From Myxococcales bacterium (GTDB taxonomy: Bacteria; Myxococcota_A; Polyangia; Nannocystales; Nannocystaceae): DNA of 64,000 nucleotides. Location of the stretch: NCBI GenBank assembly GCA_020633315.1, contig JACKDV010000002.1, positions 496,001-560,000 of the forward strand, written 5' to 3'. Numbering within the stretch: the stretch's first letter is position 1; each line of letters begins with the position of its first letter. Both the position numbers and the translations under genes were made by a program. A model generated the notes under the pieces. It had not been told where the DNA came from and did not search any database. It saw only the letters and a list, made by a program, of their open reading frames with translations. Below, piece by piece: positions 29,655 through 37,163 of the stretch.

Positions 29655-30701
29655 ATGAAGATCGTAGTGACTGGTGGTGCCGGGTTCATCGGCGCCAATT
29701 TCCTCAACCACTTCGTCCCCAAGCATCCCGAGCACACGTTCATCAACGTGGACAAGCTTACCTATGCGGCAAACCTGGGGAGCTTGGCGGAGGTGGCCAA
29801 GGCGGACAACTACCGGCTCGAGGTGGTCGACATCGTCGACTTCGCCGCGGTCGATCGAGTGTTCACCGAGCACCAGCCCGAGCTGGTGATCCACTTCGCC
29901 GCCGAGAGCCACGTGGACCGCAGCATCAGCGGGCCGCGAGCGTTCATCCAGAGCAACATCGAGGGCACCTTCAACCTGCTGGAGGCCGCGCGCAAGCACT
30001 GGAGCGACGGCGCCGGGCTGTTCCACCACGTGAGCACCGACGAGGTCTACGGCTCGCTGGGCGACACGGGCATGTTCACCGAGTCGACCCGCTACGATCC
30101 CTCCTCGCCCTACTCGGCCAGCAAGGCGGCCAGCGATCACCTGGTGCGGGCCTACGCGCGCACCTTCAAGCTGCGCACCCGCATCACCAACTGCTCCAAC
30201 AACTACGGGCCGCTGCAGTTCCCCGAGAAGCTGATCCCGCTGATGGTGCTCAACGCGGTCGAGGGCAAGCCGCTGCCGGTGTACGGCGAGGGCCTCAACG
30301 TGCGCGACTGGCTGTACGTGGTCGACCACTGCGAGGCGATCTGGAAGGTCATCCACGAGGGCGAGGACGGCGAGACCTACAACATCGGGGGCAACAACGA
30401 GGTCCGCAACATCGACGTGGTCAAGGAGATCTGCGCGATCGTGGCGGAGCTGAGCGGCAAGCCCAAGGGCGAGCTCGAGGGGCTCATCACCTACGTCAAG
30501 GATCGGCCGGGGCACGACCTGCGCTACGCCATCGACGCGACCAAGATCCGCACGGAGCTCGGGTGGGAGCCCACCGAGACCTTCGCCACGGGCCTACGCA
30601 AGACCATCGCGTGGTACCTCGACAACCCGGCCTGGATCGAGCAGGTGCGGACGGGCGAGTACCGCAAGTGGATCGAGAAGAACTACGACAACCGGGGCTG
30701 A
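29655..30701 (+). CDS. rmlB: dTDP-glucose 4,6-dehydratase
   Basis: 348 residues, standard length. The start MKIVVTGGAGFIG carries the NAD-binding GxxGxxG motif (7-13). The catalytic T-D-E triplet is at 128-130 and Y-S-A-S-K at 153-157. It performs step 2 of dTDP-L-rhamnose synthesis, making dTDP-4-keto-6-deoxy-glucose. It leads a four-gene block in the order rmlB-rmlA-rmlC-rmlD with spacing of 1 bp, a 4-bp overlap and 3 bp. Rhamnose made here can feed either surface-glycan module in the window. Confidence 0.97.
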   Translation: MKIVVTGGAGFIGANFLNHFVPKHPEHTFINVDKLTYAANLGSLAEVAKADNYRLEVVDIVDFAAVDRVFTEHQPELVIHFAAESHVDRSISGPRAFIQSNIEGTFNLLEAARKHWSDGAGLFHHVSTDEVYGSLGDTGMFTESTRYDPSSPYSASKAASDHLVRAYARTFKLRTRITNCSNNYGPLQFPEKLIPLMVLNAVEGKPLPVYGEGLNVRDWLYVVDHCEAIWKVIHEGEDGETYNIGGNNEVRNIDVVKEICAIVAELSGKPKGELEGLITYVKDRPGHDLRYAIDATKIRTELGWEPTETFATGLRKTIAWYLDNPAWIEQVRTGEYRKWIEKNYDNRG

Positions 30702-30702
30702 C

Positions 30703-31596
30703 ATGATCGAAAAGGGCATCATCCTGGCCGGAGGCTCGGGGACGCGGCTGCATCCCCTCACCAAGGGCGTGAGCAAGCAGCTCATGCCCATCTACGACAA
30801 GCCGATGATCTACTACCCGCTGAGCACGCTGATGCTCGCCGGGATCCGCAAGATCCTCGTCATCACCACGCCGCACGAGCAGGAGATGTTCCAGCGGACC
30901 CTGGGCGACGGCTCGCAGTGGGGCGTGGAGCTGCACTACGAGGTGCAGCCCAGCCCCGACGGGCTGGCGCAGGCGTTCATCATCGGCAAGCCCTTCGCGG
31001 GCGGCGGCACCGAGCCCTGCGCGCTGGTGCTGGGCGACAACATCTTCTACGGCAACGAGCTGCAGAGCATCGTGGGGCGGGCTGCCGGCCGCGAGCAGGG
31101 GGCCACCGTCTTCGGCTACTGGGTGAAGAACCCGGAGATCTACGGCGTGGCCGAGATCGATGCCGCGGGCAAGGTGCTGTCGATCGAGGAGAAGCCGGCC
31201 AAGCCCAAGTCCAACTACGCGGTCACGGGCCTGTACTTCTACGACGCCCAGGTCTGCGAGCTGGCCGGCTCGCTCGAGCCCTCGGCCCGCGGCGAGCTCG
31301 AGATCACCGACCTCAACCGTCGCTACCTCGAGCAGGGCCAGCTCCACCTCGAGACCCTGGGCCGCGGCTTCGCCTGGCTCGACACCGGCAACCCCGACTC
31401 GCTGCTCGAGGCGGCCACCTTCATCCAGACCATCGAGCACCGGCAGGGCCTGATGATCGCGTGCCCCGAGGAGATCGCGTACTGGCGCGGCTGGATCGAC
31501 GACGACCAGCTCCGGGTGCAGGCCGAGGCGCTGGCCAAGACCGCCTACGGGGTCTACCTCAAGGGCCTGCTCGAGCAGCGGGAGGTGCGTCGGTGA
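30703..31596 (+). CDS. rmlA: Glucose-1-phosphate thymidylyltransferase
   Basis: 297 residues. The nucleotidyltransferase signature G-G-S-G-T-R-L-H-P-L-T lies at 9-19, followed by SKQLMPIYDKPMIYYPLSTLM, the substrate loop with GDNIFYG, and IEEKPAKPKSNYAVTGLYFYD. It makes dTDP-glucose from dTTP and glucose-1-phosphate, the first step of the rhamnose pathway, and is usually feedback-inhibited by dTDP-rhamnose. It starts 1 bp after rmlB and its stop overlaps the GTG of rmlC. Confidence 0.97.
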   Translation: MIEKGIILAGGSGTRLHPLTKGVSKQLMPIYDKPMIYYPLSTLMLAGIRKILVITTPHEQEMFQRTLGDGSQWGVELHYEVQPSPDGLAQAFIIGKPFAGGGTEPCALVLGDNIFYGNELQSIVGRAAGREQGATVFGYWVKNPEIYGVAEIDAAGKVLSIEEKPAKPKSNYAVTGLYFYDAQVCELAGSLEPSARGELEITDLNRRYLEQGQLHLETLGRGFAWLDTGNPDSLLEAATFIQTIEHRQGLMIACPEEIAYWRGWIDDDQLRVQAEALAKTAYGVYLKGLLEQREVRR

Positions 31597-32147
31597 AGGT
31601 CACGCGCACCAAGCTGCCGGGGATCCTCGTCATCGACCCCGACGTGTTCGCCGACGATCGCGGCTTCTTCCTCGAGACCTGGGCGCAGCGGCGCTACGCC
31701 GAGGCCGGGCTGCCGCAGGTGTTCGTGCAGGACAACCTCTCGCGCTCGGTCCGGGGCATCCTGCGGGGGCTGCACCTGCAGCATCCCTTCGGCCAGGGCA
31801 AGCTGGTGCAGGTGGTCCAGGGCGAGGTCTTCGACGTGGCGGTGGACGTGCGGGTGGGCTCGCCCACCTTCGGCCAGTGGGTGGGGACCACGCTGAGCGG
31901 GGAGAACCACCGGCAGGTGTACATCCCCCCCGGCTTCGCGCACGGCTTCTGCGTGGTGAGCGAGGAGGCCCTGTTCTCGTACAAGTGCACCGAGGCCTAC
32001 CACCGCGAGACCGAGCTGGGCGTGATCTGGAACGACCCCGAGCTGGGGATCGAGTGGCCGGTGAGCGAGCCCTCGCTCTCGCCGAAGGACTCCGCCTTCC
32101 CGCGGCTGTCCGAGATCCCCAGTGACCGCCTGCCGAGCTGGGACTGA
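31593..32147 (+). CDS. rmlC: dTDP-4-dehydrorhamnose 3,5-epimerase
   Basis: 184 residues from a GTG overlapping the rmlA stop (GTGA). The family motifs are present: DDRGFFLETW, R-G-L-H-L-Q (catalytic His), KLVQVVQGEVFDVAVD, YIPPGFAHGFCV and the Tyr-containing YKCTEAYH. The cupin enzyme inverts C3 and C5 of the 4-keto sugar. Length and order in the operon are normal. Confidence 0.96.
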   Translation: MKVTRTKLPGILVIDPDVFADDRGFFLETWAQRRYAEAGLPQVFVQDNLSRSVRGILRGLHLQHPFGQGKLVQVVQGEVFDVAVDVRVGSPTFGQWVGTTLSGENHRQVYIPPGFAHGFCVVSEEALFSYKCTEAYHRETELGVIWNDPELGIEWPVSEPSLSPKDSAFPRLSEIPSDRLPSWD

Positions 32148-32150
32148 GCG

Positions 32151-33011
32151 ATGGGCGAGCGATCGGCAAGGGTGCTGCTGCTGGGCAACGACGGCATGCT
32201 GGGCCACGCCTGGCAGCGCCTGCTCGGGCGCGAGGGCATCGAGCACGAGACCCGCAGCTACCCCGAGCTCGACCTCACCCGCCGCGAGCAGGTGATGGCC
32301 CTGCCGGGCGAGGGCATCGCGCTGGTGGTCAATTGCACCGGCTGGACCGACGTGGACGGGGCCGAGACCCAGGAGGCCGCCGCCACCGCGCTCAACGGCG
32401 ACGGGGTGGGCTGGCTGGCCGAGCACTGCGCGGCCGCGGGCGCGACCCTGGTGCACTACAGCACCGACTACGTGTTCTCGGGCGACGCGACCCGGCCCTA
32501 CGCCATCGATCACCCGCGCGCGCCGCTGGGCGCCTACGGTCGCAGCAAGGCGGTGGGGGAGGAGCGGGTGGAGGCCTCGGGCGCGAGCTACCTGCTGCTG
32601 CGCACGAGCTGGCTCTACGCCCCCTGGGGCAACAACTTCGTGCGCACGATGGCCCGCCTGGGTCGGCAGCGAGACGCGCTCAAGGTGGTGCACGACCAGC
32701 GCGGCCGCCCCACCAGCGCCGAGCACCTCGCCGCCGCCTCGCTGGCGCTGTGGCGCAAGGGGGTCACCGGCACCCTGCACGTCACCGACGGCGGCGAGTG
32801 CAGCTGGTACGAGCTGGCCAAGGCGGTGATCGAGCGGGTCAACCCGGCGTGCACGGTCTCGCCTTGCACCACGGCCGAGTTCCCGCGCCCCGCCCCGCGC
32901 CCCGCCTACAGCGTGCTCGATCTCGGGCCCACCGAGGCCCACCTGGGTCCGATGCCGCCGTGGCCCGAGCAGGTCGCGAGCGTGGTGGATCGGCTGCCGC
33001 TCGAGGGCTGA
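32151..33011 (+). CDS. rmlD: dTDP-4-dehydrorhamnose reductase
   Basis: 286 residues. The N-terminal Rossmann loop is G-N-D-G-M-L-G, followed by VNCTGWTDVDGAE, HYSTDYVFSG and the catalytic Y-G-R-S-K. SWLYAPWGNNFVRTM and the DQRGRPTS motif are typical of RmlD. It completes dTDP-L-rhamnose by NADPH reduction. It is the last gene of the rml block; a PilZ gene converges on it 14 bp later. Confidence 0.96.
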   Translation: MGERSARVLLLGNDGMLGHAWQRLLGREGIEHETRSYPELDLTRREQVMALPGEGIALVVNCTGWTDVDGAETQEAAATALNGDGVGWLAEHCAAAGATLVHYSTDYVFSGDATRPYAIDHPRAPLGAYGRSKAVGEERVEASGASYLLLRTSWLYAPWGNNFVRTMARLGRQRDALKVVHDQRGRPTSAEHLAAASLALWRKGVTGTLHVTDGGECSWYELAKAVIERVNPACTVSPCTTAEFPRPAPRPAYSVLDLGPTEAHLGPMPPWPEQVASVVDRLPLEG

Positions 33012-33025
33012 TCCGAGCCCCGAGC

Positions 33026-33382
33026 TCAGCCCTGCTGGCTGCGCTCGACGAGCTTGGCGATCATCGCTCGTGCCTCGGCGGGGACGTCGAGGAAGCGCAG
33101 GCCCACGTCGTATCGGGCGGGACCGCCCGGCAGCTCGCGGATCCACACCACCTCGGCGAGGCAGGTGACGAACTCGTCGCCCTCGGCCTGGAGGAGGTCG
33201 ATCTCCATGCGCGAGCCCACCTTGTGCTCGTCGTCGCTGTAGACCCGCATGCCGCCCAGGCCCACGTCGACCACCTTGCGGCGACGCAGCAGGCGGCGCC
33301 GGGCGGGGCGGCAGTACATGGGGGCCGACACGCGGGGGAATTCACGGCGCTCGGCGCCGGAGGACTGCTCGGTCGTGCTCAC
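33026..33382 (-). CDS. PilZ-domain protein (c-di-GMP receptor candidate)
   Basis: 118 residues, a single PilZ domain. The N-terminal ERREFPRV supplies the R-R-x-x-x-R arm (Arg12, Arg13 and Arg17), and V-D-V-G-L-G-G-M-R matches the (D/N)xSxxG motif, with Gly where the consensus has Ser. The remainder forms the expected beta-barrel strands, ending in a helix (EARAMIAKLVERS). It may bind cyclic di-GMP and tune EPS export, since it is located between the rhamnose genes and an export module. The DxG instead of DxS weakens but does not exclude ligand binding. Confidence 0.88.
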   Translation of the reverse strand: MSTTEQSSGAERREFPRVSAPMYCRPARRRLLRRRKVVDVGLGGMRVYSDDEHKVGSRMEIDLLQAEGDEFVTCLAEVVWIRELPGGPARYDVGLRFLDVPAEARAMIAKLVERSQQG

Positions 33383-33596
33383 CTCGTCTACCTCCCTGCC
33401 GCGGCCCCGCGAGGAGCCAACTGGACCCGATCGGGAACGCTAGCACACGGCCATCGAAGACGACCAAGAAACGTCGTCAGGGGGTGCCTTCGTGTCCCTT
33501 CTCGGTCCGCGTCCTCGCTGGCTTCCGACGATCGTTGGCCCGAAGGACCCAGGACTTGCCAAGCCACGACCGGGCACCGGATGATCGACCCGACCC

Positions 33597-34196
33597 ATGA
33601 GCAGCAAGCACCTCATGCTCGTCGCCGTGGCCCTGGTGGGGCTCGCGTGCCAGCCCAAGCATCCCTTCGTCTGGGCAAACGACGTTCCCCCGAGCGAGAT
33701 CCCGGTGGAGAGCACCCCGCTGCGCAGCGGCGACGTGATCCGCCTGACCATCCCCGGCATGGAGGCCGAGCTCGAGAAGGTGGGCGACGTGGAGGTGACC
33801 GCGGACGGGAGCATCGTGGTCCCGTTCCTCGGGCCCGTGCGGGTGGAGGGGCTCACCCCGGCCCAGGCGGCGCAGCAGCTCAACAGTCGCCTCAACGGCA
33901 TCGTCCGCGAGCCCAACGCGAGGATCACCGTGGTGGAGCCGCGGATCCCGGTGGTGGCGGTGGTCGGCGAGGTCCGCAGCCCCGGGCAATTCGAGATCAA
34001 CCATGGCGAGGGCCTCATCACCACGCTGGCGCGGGCGGGAGGCCTGACCGAGTTCGCCCACCCCACCAAGATCTTCGTGGTCCGCACCTATCCCGAGCGC
34101 ACCCGCATCCGCTTCCGCTACGAGGACCTGGTGGGCGGGGTGGAGCGCAGCATCGACTTCGAGCTCCGCGACGGCGACGTGATCGTCGTCCAGTGA
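33597..34196 (+). CDS. Short OPX (Wza-like) polysaccharide export lipoprotein
   Basis: 199 residues with a lipoprotein signal ending LVGLAC (Cys about 18). The PES domain (about 40-115: LRSGDVIRLTIPGMEAELE, then DGSIVVPFLGPVRVEGL) is followed by a single SLBB-like domain (VAVVGEVRSPGQFEINHG). It stops straight afterwards and has no C-terminal outer-membrane helix, so it is much shorter than the 360-residue OPX at 23103. In Myxococcus xanthus, OPX proteins without a membrane-spanning part are known to work with separate beta-barrel porins, and a predicted barrel gene follows after 16 bp. Confidence 0.92.
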   Translation: MSSKHLMLVAVALVGLACQPKHPFVWANDVPPSEIPVESTPLRSGDVIRLTIPGMEAELEKVGDVEVTADGSIVVPFLGPVRVEGLTPAQAAQQLNSRLNGIVREPNARITVVEPRIPVVAVVGEVRSPGQFEINHGEGLITTLARAGGLTEFAHPTKIFVVRTYPERTRIRFRYEDLVGGVERSIDFELRDGDVIVVQ

Positions 34197-34212
34197 GGGG
34201 AGGAGCACGCCG

Positions 34213-35526
34213 TTGATCGCCAGCCCGCTGCTCCTGGGCCTGGTCCTCATGGTCGACCCATGGGCCAAGCACGTCGAGTGGAGCGGAGGGGTGGCGGTGG
34301 AGCTGCGGGGCGGCTACGCGCCGCTCACCCCCGGCCTGCCCTCCGAGCCCGCGCTGCGCCTGTCGATCGCTCCCTCGGCGGTGATGCTCTACCAGAGCCG
34401 CGTGCGCAACCGGGAGCTGTGGGTCGAGTACACGCCGCAGGCCTACCTGCGGGCGTCGGCGCAGTACTACCAGCAGTCGCAGGTGCGACGGCCGCTGTTG
34501 TTCCACCAGCTGCGGGCGCGCTACGGCGGCGACCTCAGTCACAGCCTGAGCTGGCAGGGTGTGCTGGGCGGAAGCCTCGGTGAGAGCGACTACAGCCTGC
34601 AGGCGTCCCAGCTCGGCAGCAACCTCTCGGCGGGCGCCGACGGCAGCGACGACGGGACGGCCGACGGCGGCAGCCAGGGCACGCTGCTCGACACGCCGGT
34701 GGTGACCACGGGCGGCGCCTCGGCGTCGGTGGGGCTCACCGCGCGACCGCACCCGCTGCACACCCTCACCCTGGGGCCCTCGGTCACCGTGCGACGGCTG
34801 CTCACCGACCTGGGCTCGACCACGCCCACCGGGCTCAACTACGAGCAGACCTCGGCCGACCTCTCGCTGAGCCACGGCGTCGCGGCCTCGCGGGTGGACT
34901 CGGTGGCGACCACCGCCACCGGGGGCTACGCCGACTTCGGCTCGCAGCGCGGCGCCCAGGCCTACGCCGCGGGCAGCCTCGCCTGGCTGCGACGGCTGCG
35001 GCCGTGGCTGGACAGCCAGCTCACCGGCGGTGCCTTCTACACGGTGCAGGTGGTGCAGCCCGAGTCGGGCAACGCGATCCCGCAGGGGCTGCCCGTGATC
35101 CCCACCATCGACTACCTGCTCGCCGGGCGCCTGCTGCAGCGCTCCGCCCTGCGGATCAGCACCAACGTCAACCTGGGCACGCGGGCCTACTTCGACGCGG
35201 TGCAGGGCTCGGTGCTGCCGCTGGCGGGCGGCGGCGTGCGCATGGACTTCGAGCACCCGCCCGACCTCACGGTGGGCTTCTCGGCCAGCTTCTACACGCC
35301 GCCCACCCAGCCCAGCTCCGCCGAGGCCAGCAACCCGGCCACCGGTCGCAGCTCGCTGAGCATCCGTACGCCGATCACCTATCGGATCTCGCGGAGCCTC
35401 TCGATGGAATTCGGCACGATCTTCACCGGTCGCGGCCCGCACCTGTCGCTGGTGGACTCGAGCGGCCCGTTCCCGCAGAAGGAGTTCTGGGTGTACGTGT
35501 CGTTCCGGGCGTTCTACTCGACCTGA
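34213..35526 (+). CDS. Predicted outer-membrane beta-barrel partner of the short OPX
   Basis: 437 residues from a TTG at 34213 preceded by GAGGGGAGGAG. A short hydrophobic N-terminus acts as signal sequence. The mature protein is made of many alternating strands (LWVEYTPQAYLRASAQYY, LTLGPSVTVRRLL, LRISTNVNLGTRAYFDA, LSMEFGTIFTGR) and ends in an aromatic strand FWVYVSFRAFYST, a barrel C-terminal signature. Low-complexity Ser/Asp/Gly loops would be surface-exposed. No database family is evident by eye. The position suggests it is the outer-membrane pore through which the polymer leaves, like the Wzp porins of M. xanthus. Confidence 0.75.
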   Translation: MIASPLLLGLVLMVDPWAKHVEWSGGVAVELRGGYAPLTPGLPSEPALRLSIAPSAVMLYQSRVRNRELWVEYTPQAYLRASAQYYQQSQVRRPLLFHQLRARYGGDLSHSLSWQGVLGGSLGESDYSLQASQLGSNLSAGADGSDDGTADGGSQGTLLDTPVVTTGGASASVGLTARPHPLHTLTLGPSVTVRRLLTDLGSTTPTGLNYEQTSADLSLSHGVAASRVDSVATTATGGYADFGSQRGAQAYAAGSLAWLRRLRPWLDSQLTGGAFYTVQVVQPESGNAIPQGLPVIPTIDYLLAGRLLQRSALRISTNVNLGTRAYFDAVQGSVLPLAGGGVRMDFEHPPDLTVGFSASFYTPPTQPSSAEASNPATGRSSLSIRTPITYRISRSLSMEFGTIFTGRGPHLSLVDSSGPFPQKEFWVYVSFRAFYST

Positions 35527-35569
35527 GCGGCGCGACCCGGCCCGCGCGGCGGCTCGGAGGCGGCCCGGC

Positions 35570-37126
35570 CTACGACCCGTCGCCGCAGCGGCTGCCGCAC
35601 TCCCGCAGGGCCTCGGCGGTCTCCTCGTGCAGCTGCTCGGCTCGCTCGGCGCGCTCGAGCAGCGCGCTGCGATCGTGGTACCCGAAGATCGCGAGGCCGA
35701 TCGCCAGTATCGTGAGCACGGTGAGCGAGGCCAGCACGATCTTCCGCGCGTGCTGCTGCCTCAGCTCGTGGGTCCGCAGGGTGTGGGACTGCTCGAGGAA
35801 CTCCCGCTCACCCGGCGTGATCCGGTCGTGCTGCTCGACCGACCACGAGAGCGCCTCGGGCACGGCCTCGGCCTTGAGCAGCAGGGCGTGGGGGCGGCCG
35901 GCGTCCTCCCACAGCTTGGCCTGCACCTGCACCGGGTGCAGGTTGTCCCGCTCCCAGCGCTCGTTGTCCCGCAGCACCGGATCCACCAGGCGATCGTGGC
36001 CGAGCTCGAACCAGCTCGCGCCCGCCCGCGGCTCGATGCGCACGAGGTAGGCGTCGAGCAGGCGCTGCACCAGGGCGTTGTCGAGGTTGCCGCTGCGCTC
36101 GCGTCCGCGCCGGACCTGCGAGCGGGCTCCGCCCACGACGAGCTCGGTGCCCACCCACTCCCGCAGGGCTCGCTCGGTGCGGTCGTCGCCGTCGGCGATG
36201 CGCCGGACCGCGTCGGCGTAGAACTCGGCGAGCGCGGCCGAGACGTCGGCGTAGGCCTCCACGTCCTCCTCGTCGATGCTCGGGTCGTCGGGGGGCATCG
36301 CGTCCCACATGCGCTTGCCCACCACCTGCAGGTGCACGGGCTCCACGTGGCGCCCCGGCTCGCTGCCGAAGCTGCCGTCGGGGCGCTGCACCTTCACCAT
36401 CGACAGGTTGCGCACCAGCGAGCCCACGGCGGGGAAGCTGCGACCCCCGAGCTCGGCGAGCCGCAGCGCCGCCTCGCGGGCGCCGTCGAGGCCGAGCAGG
36501 TCGAGGCGGAAGGTGTTGGCCATCTGCGTGGGGACGCGATCGCGGTAGGGGGCGAACGCGGCGAGGTGATCCTCGCGGACGCCGAACAGGGCCCAGTGGC
36601 TGCCCTCGTCGAGGGCCCGGCCGATGGCGGCGAACAGCTCGTGCCTGGCCTCGACGGCCAGCGGATCGACGGTGAGCGCCTCCTCGAATTGATCGAAGAT
36701 CAGGACCACGCGGCGCCCGGCTCGGCCCTTGCGGCGGGGGCGGGTCCGCAGGTAGTCGGCCAGATCCATGCCCGCGAGCTGGGCGGGGGAGCGGCGGCGC
36801 GCGGGGGGCAGCTCCTCCTCGAGGCTGACCATCGCGCTGAGCAGGTAGCGGTTGGTACCCTCGGGCACGCCGAACAGCCCCCGCGGATCGAGGTTGACCC
36901 GGATCGGCTTCCACACGTCGAACTGCTCGTGCTCGAGGCGGGGGATCAGCCCGGCCTGCACCAGCGAGCTCTTGCCGGCGCCCGAGGGGGAGTGGAGCAC
37001 CACGATCCGACGCGCCCGCAGGCGGTCGAAGAGCTCGCGGATCTCGGTGCTGCGCCCGAACAGCGGCTCGCCTCGCTGGATGGGGCGCGGTCCCACGAAG
37101 GGGTTTGCAGTGGGGGTCCCGGTCAT
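35570..37126 (-). CDS. STAND-type AAA ATPase with C-terminal membrane anchor
   Basis: 518 residues. The N-terminus NPFVGPRPIQRGEPLFGR is the signature opening of nSTAND1-type NTPases, followed by Walker A (P-S-G-A-G-K-S, Lys52) and Walker B (V-V-L-I-F-D-Q-F-E-E, Asp145). The central region holds the winged-helix-like and arm segments of the module, with FELGHDRLVDPVL near the end. A transmembrane helix lies at about 462-481, followed by a short charged coil. STAND ATPases are signal-dependent switches. There is no WD40 or TPR sensor here. It is encoded 37 bp downstream of the FHA-Wzz gene on the same strand. Confidence 0.88.
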   Translation of the reverse strand: MTGTPTANPFVGPRPIQRGEPLFGRSTEIRELFDRLRARRIVVLHSPSGAGKSSLVQAGLIPRLEHEQFDVWKPIRVNLDPRGLFGVPEGTNRYLLSAMVSLEEELPPARRRSPAQLAGMDLADYLRTRPRRKGRAGRRVVLIFDQFEEALTVDPLAVEARHELFAAIGRALDEGSHWALFGVREDHLAAFAPYRDRVPTQMANTFRLDLLGLDGAREAALRLAELGGRSFPAVGSLVRNLSMVKVQRPDGSFGSEPGRHVEPVHLQVVGKRMWDAMPPDDPSIDEEDVEAYADVSAALAEFYADAVRRIADGDDRTERALREWVGTELVVGGARSQVRRGRERSGNLDNALVQRLLDAYLVRIEPRAGASWFELGHDRLVDPVLRDNERWERDNLHPVQVQAKLWEDAGRPHALLLKAEAVPEALSWSVEQHDRITPGEREFLEQSHTLRTHELRQQHARKIVLASLTVLTILAIGLAIFGYHDRSALLERAERAEQLHEETAEALRECGSRCGDGS

Positions 37127-37163
37127 CGTCTCGTCTCGATCCGGGCCCGGGGCACCTCGGTGA

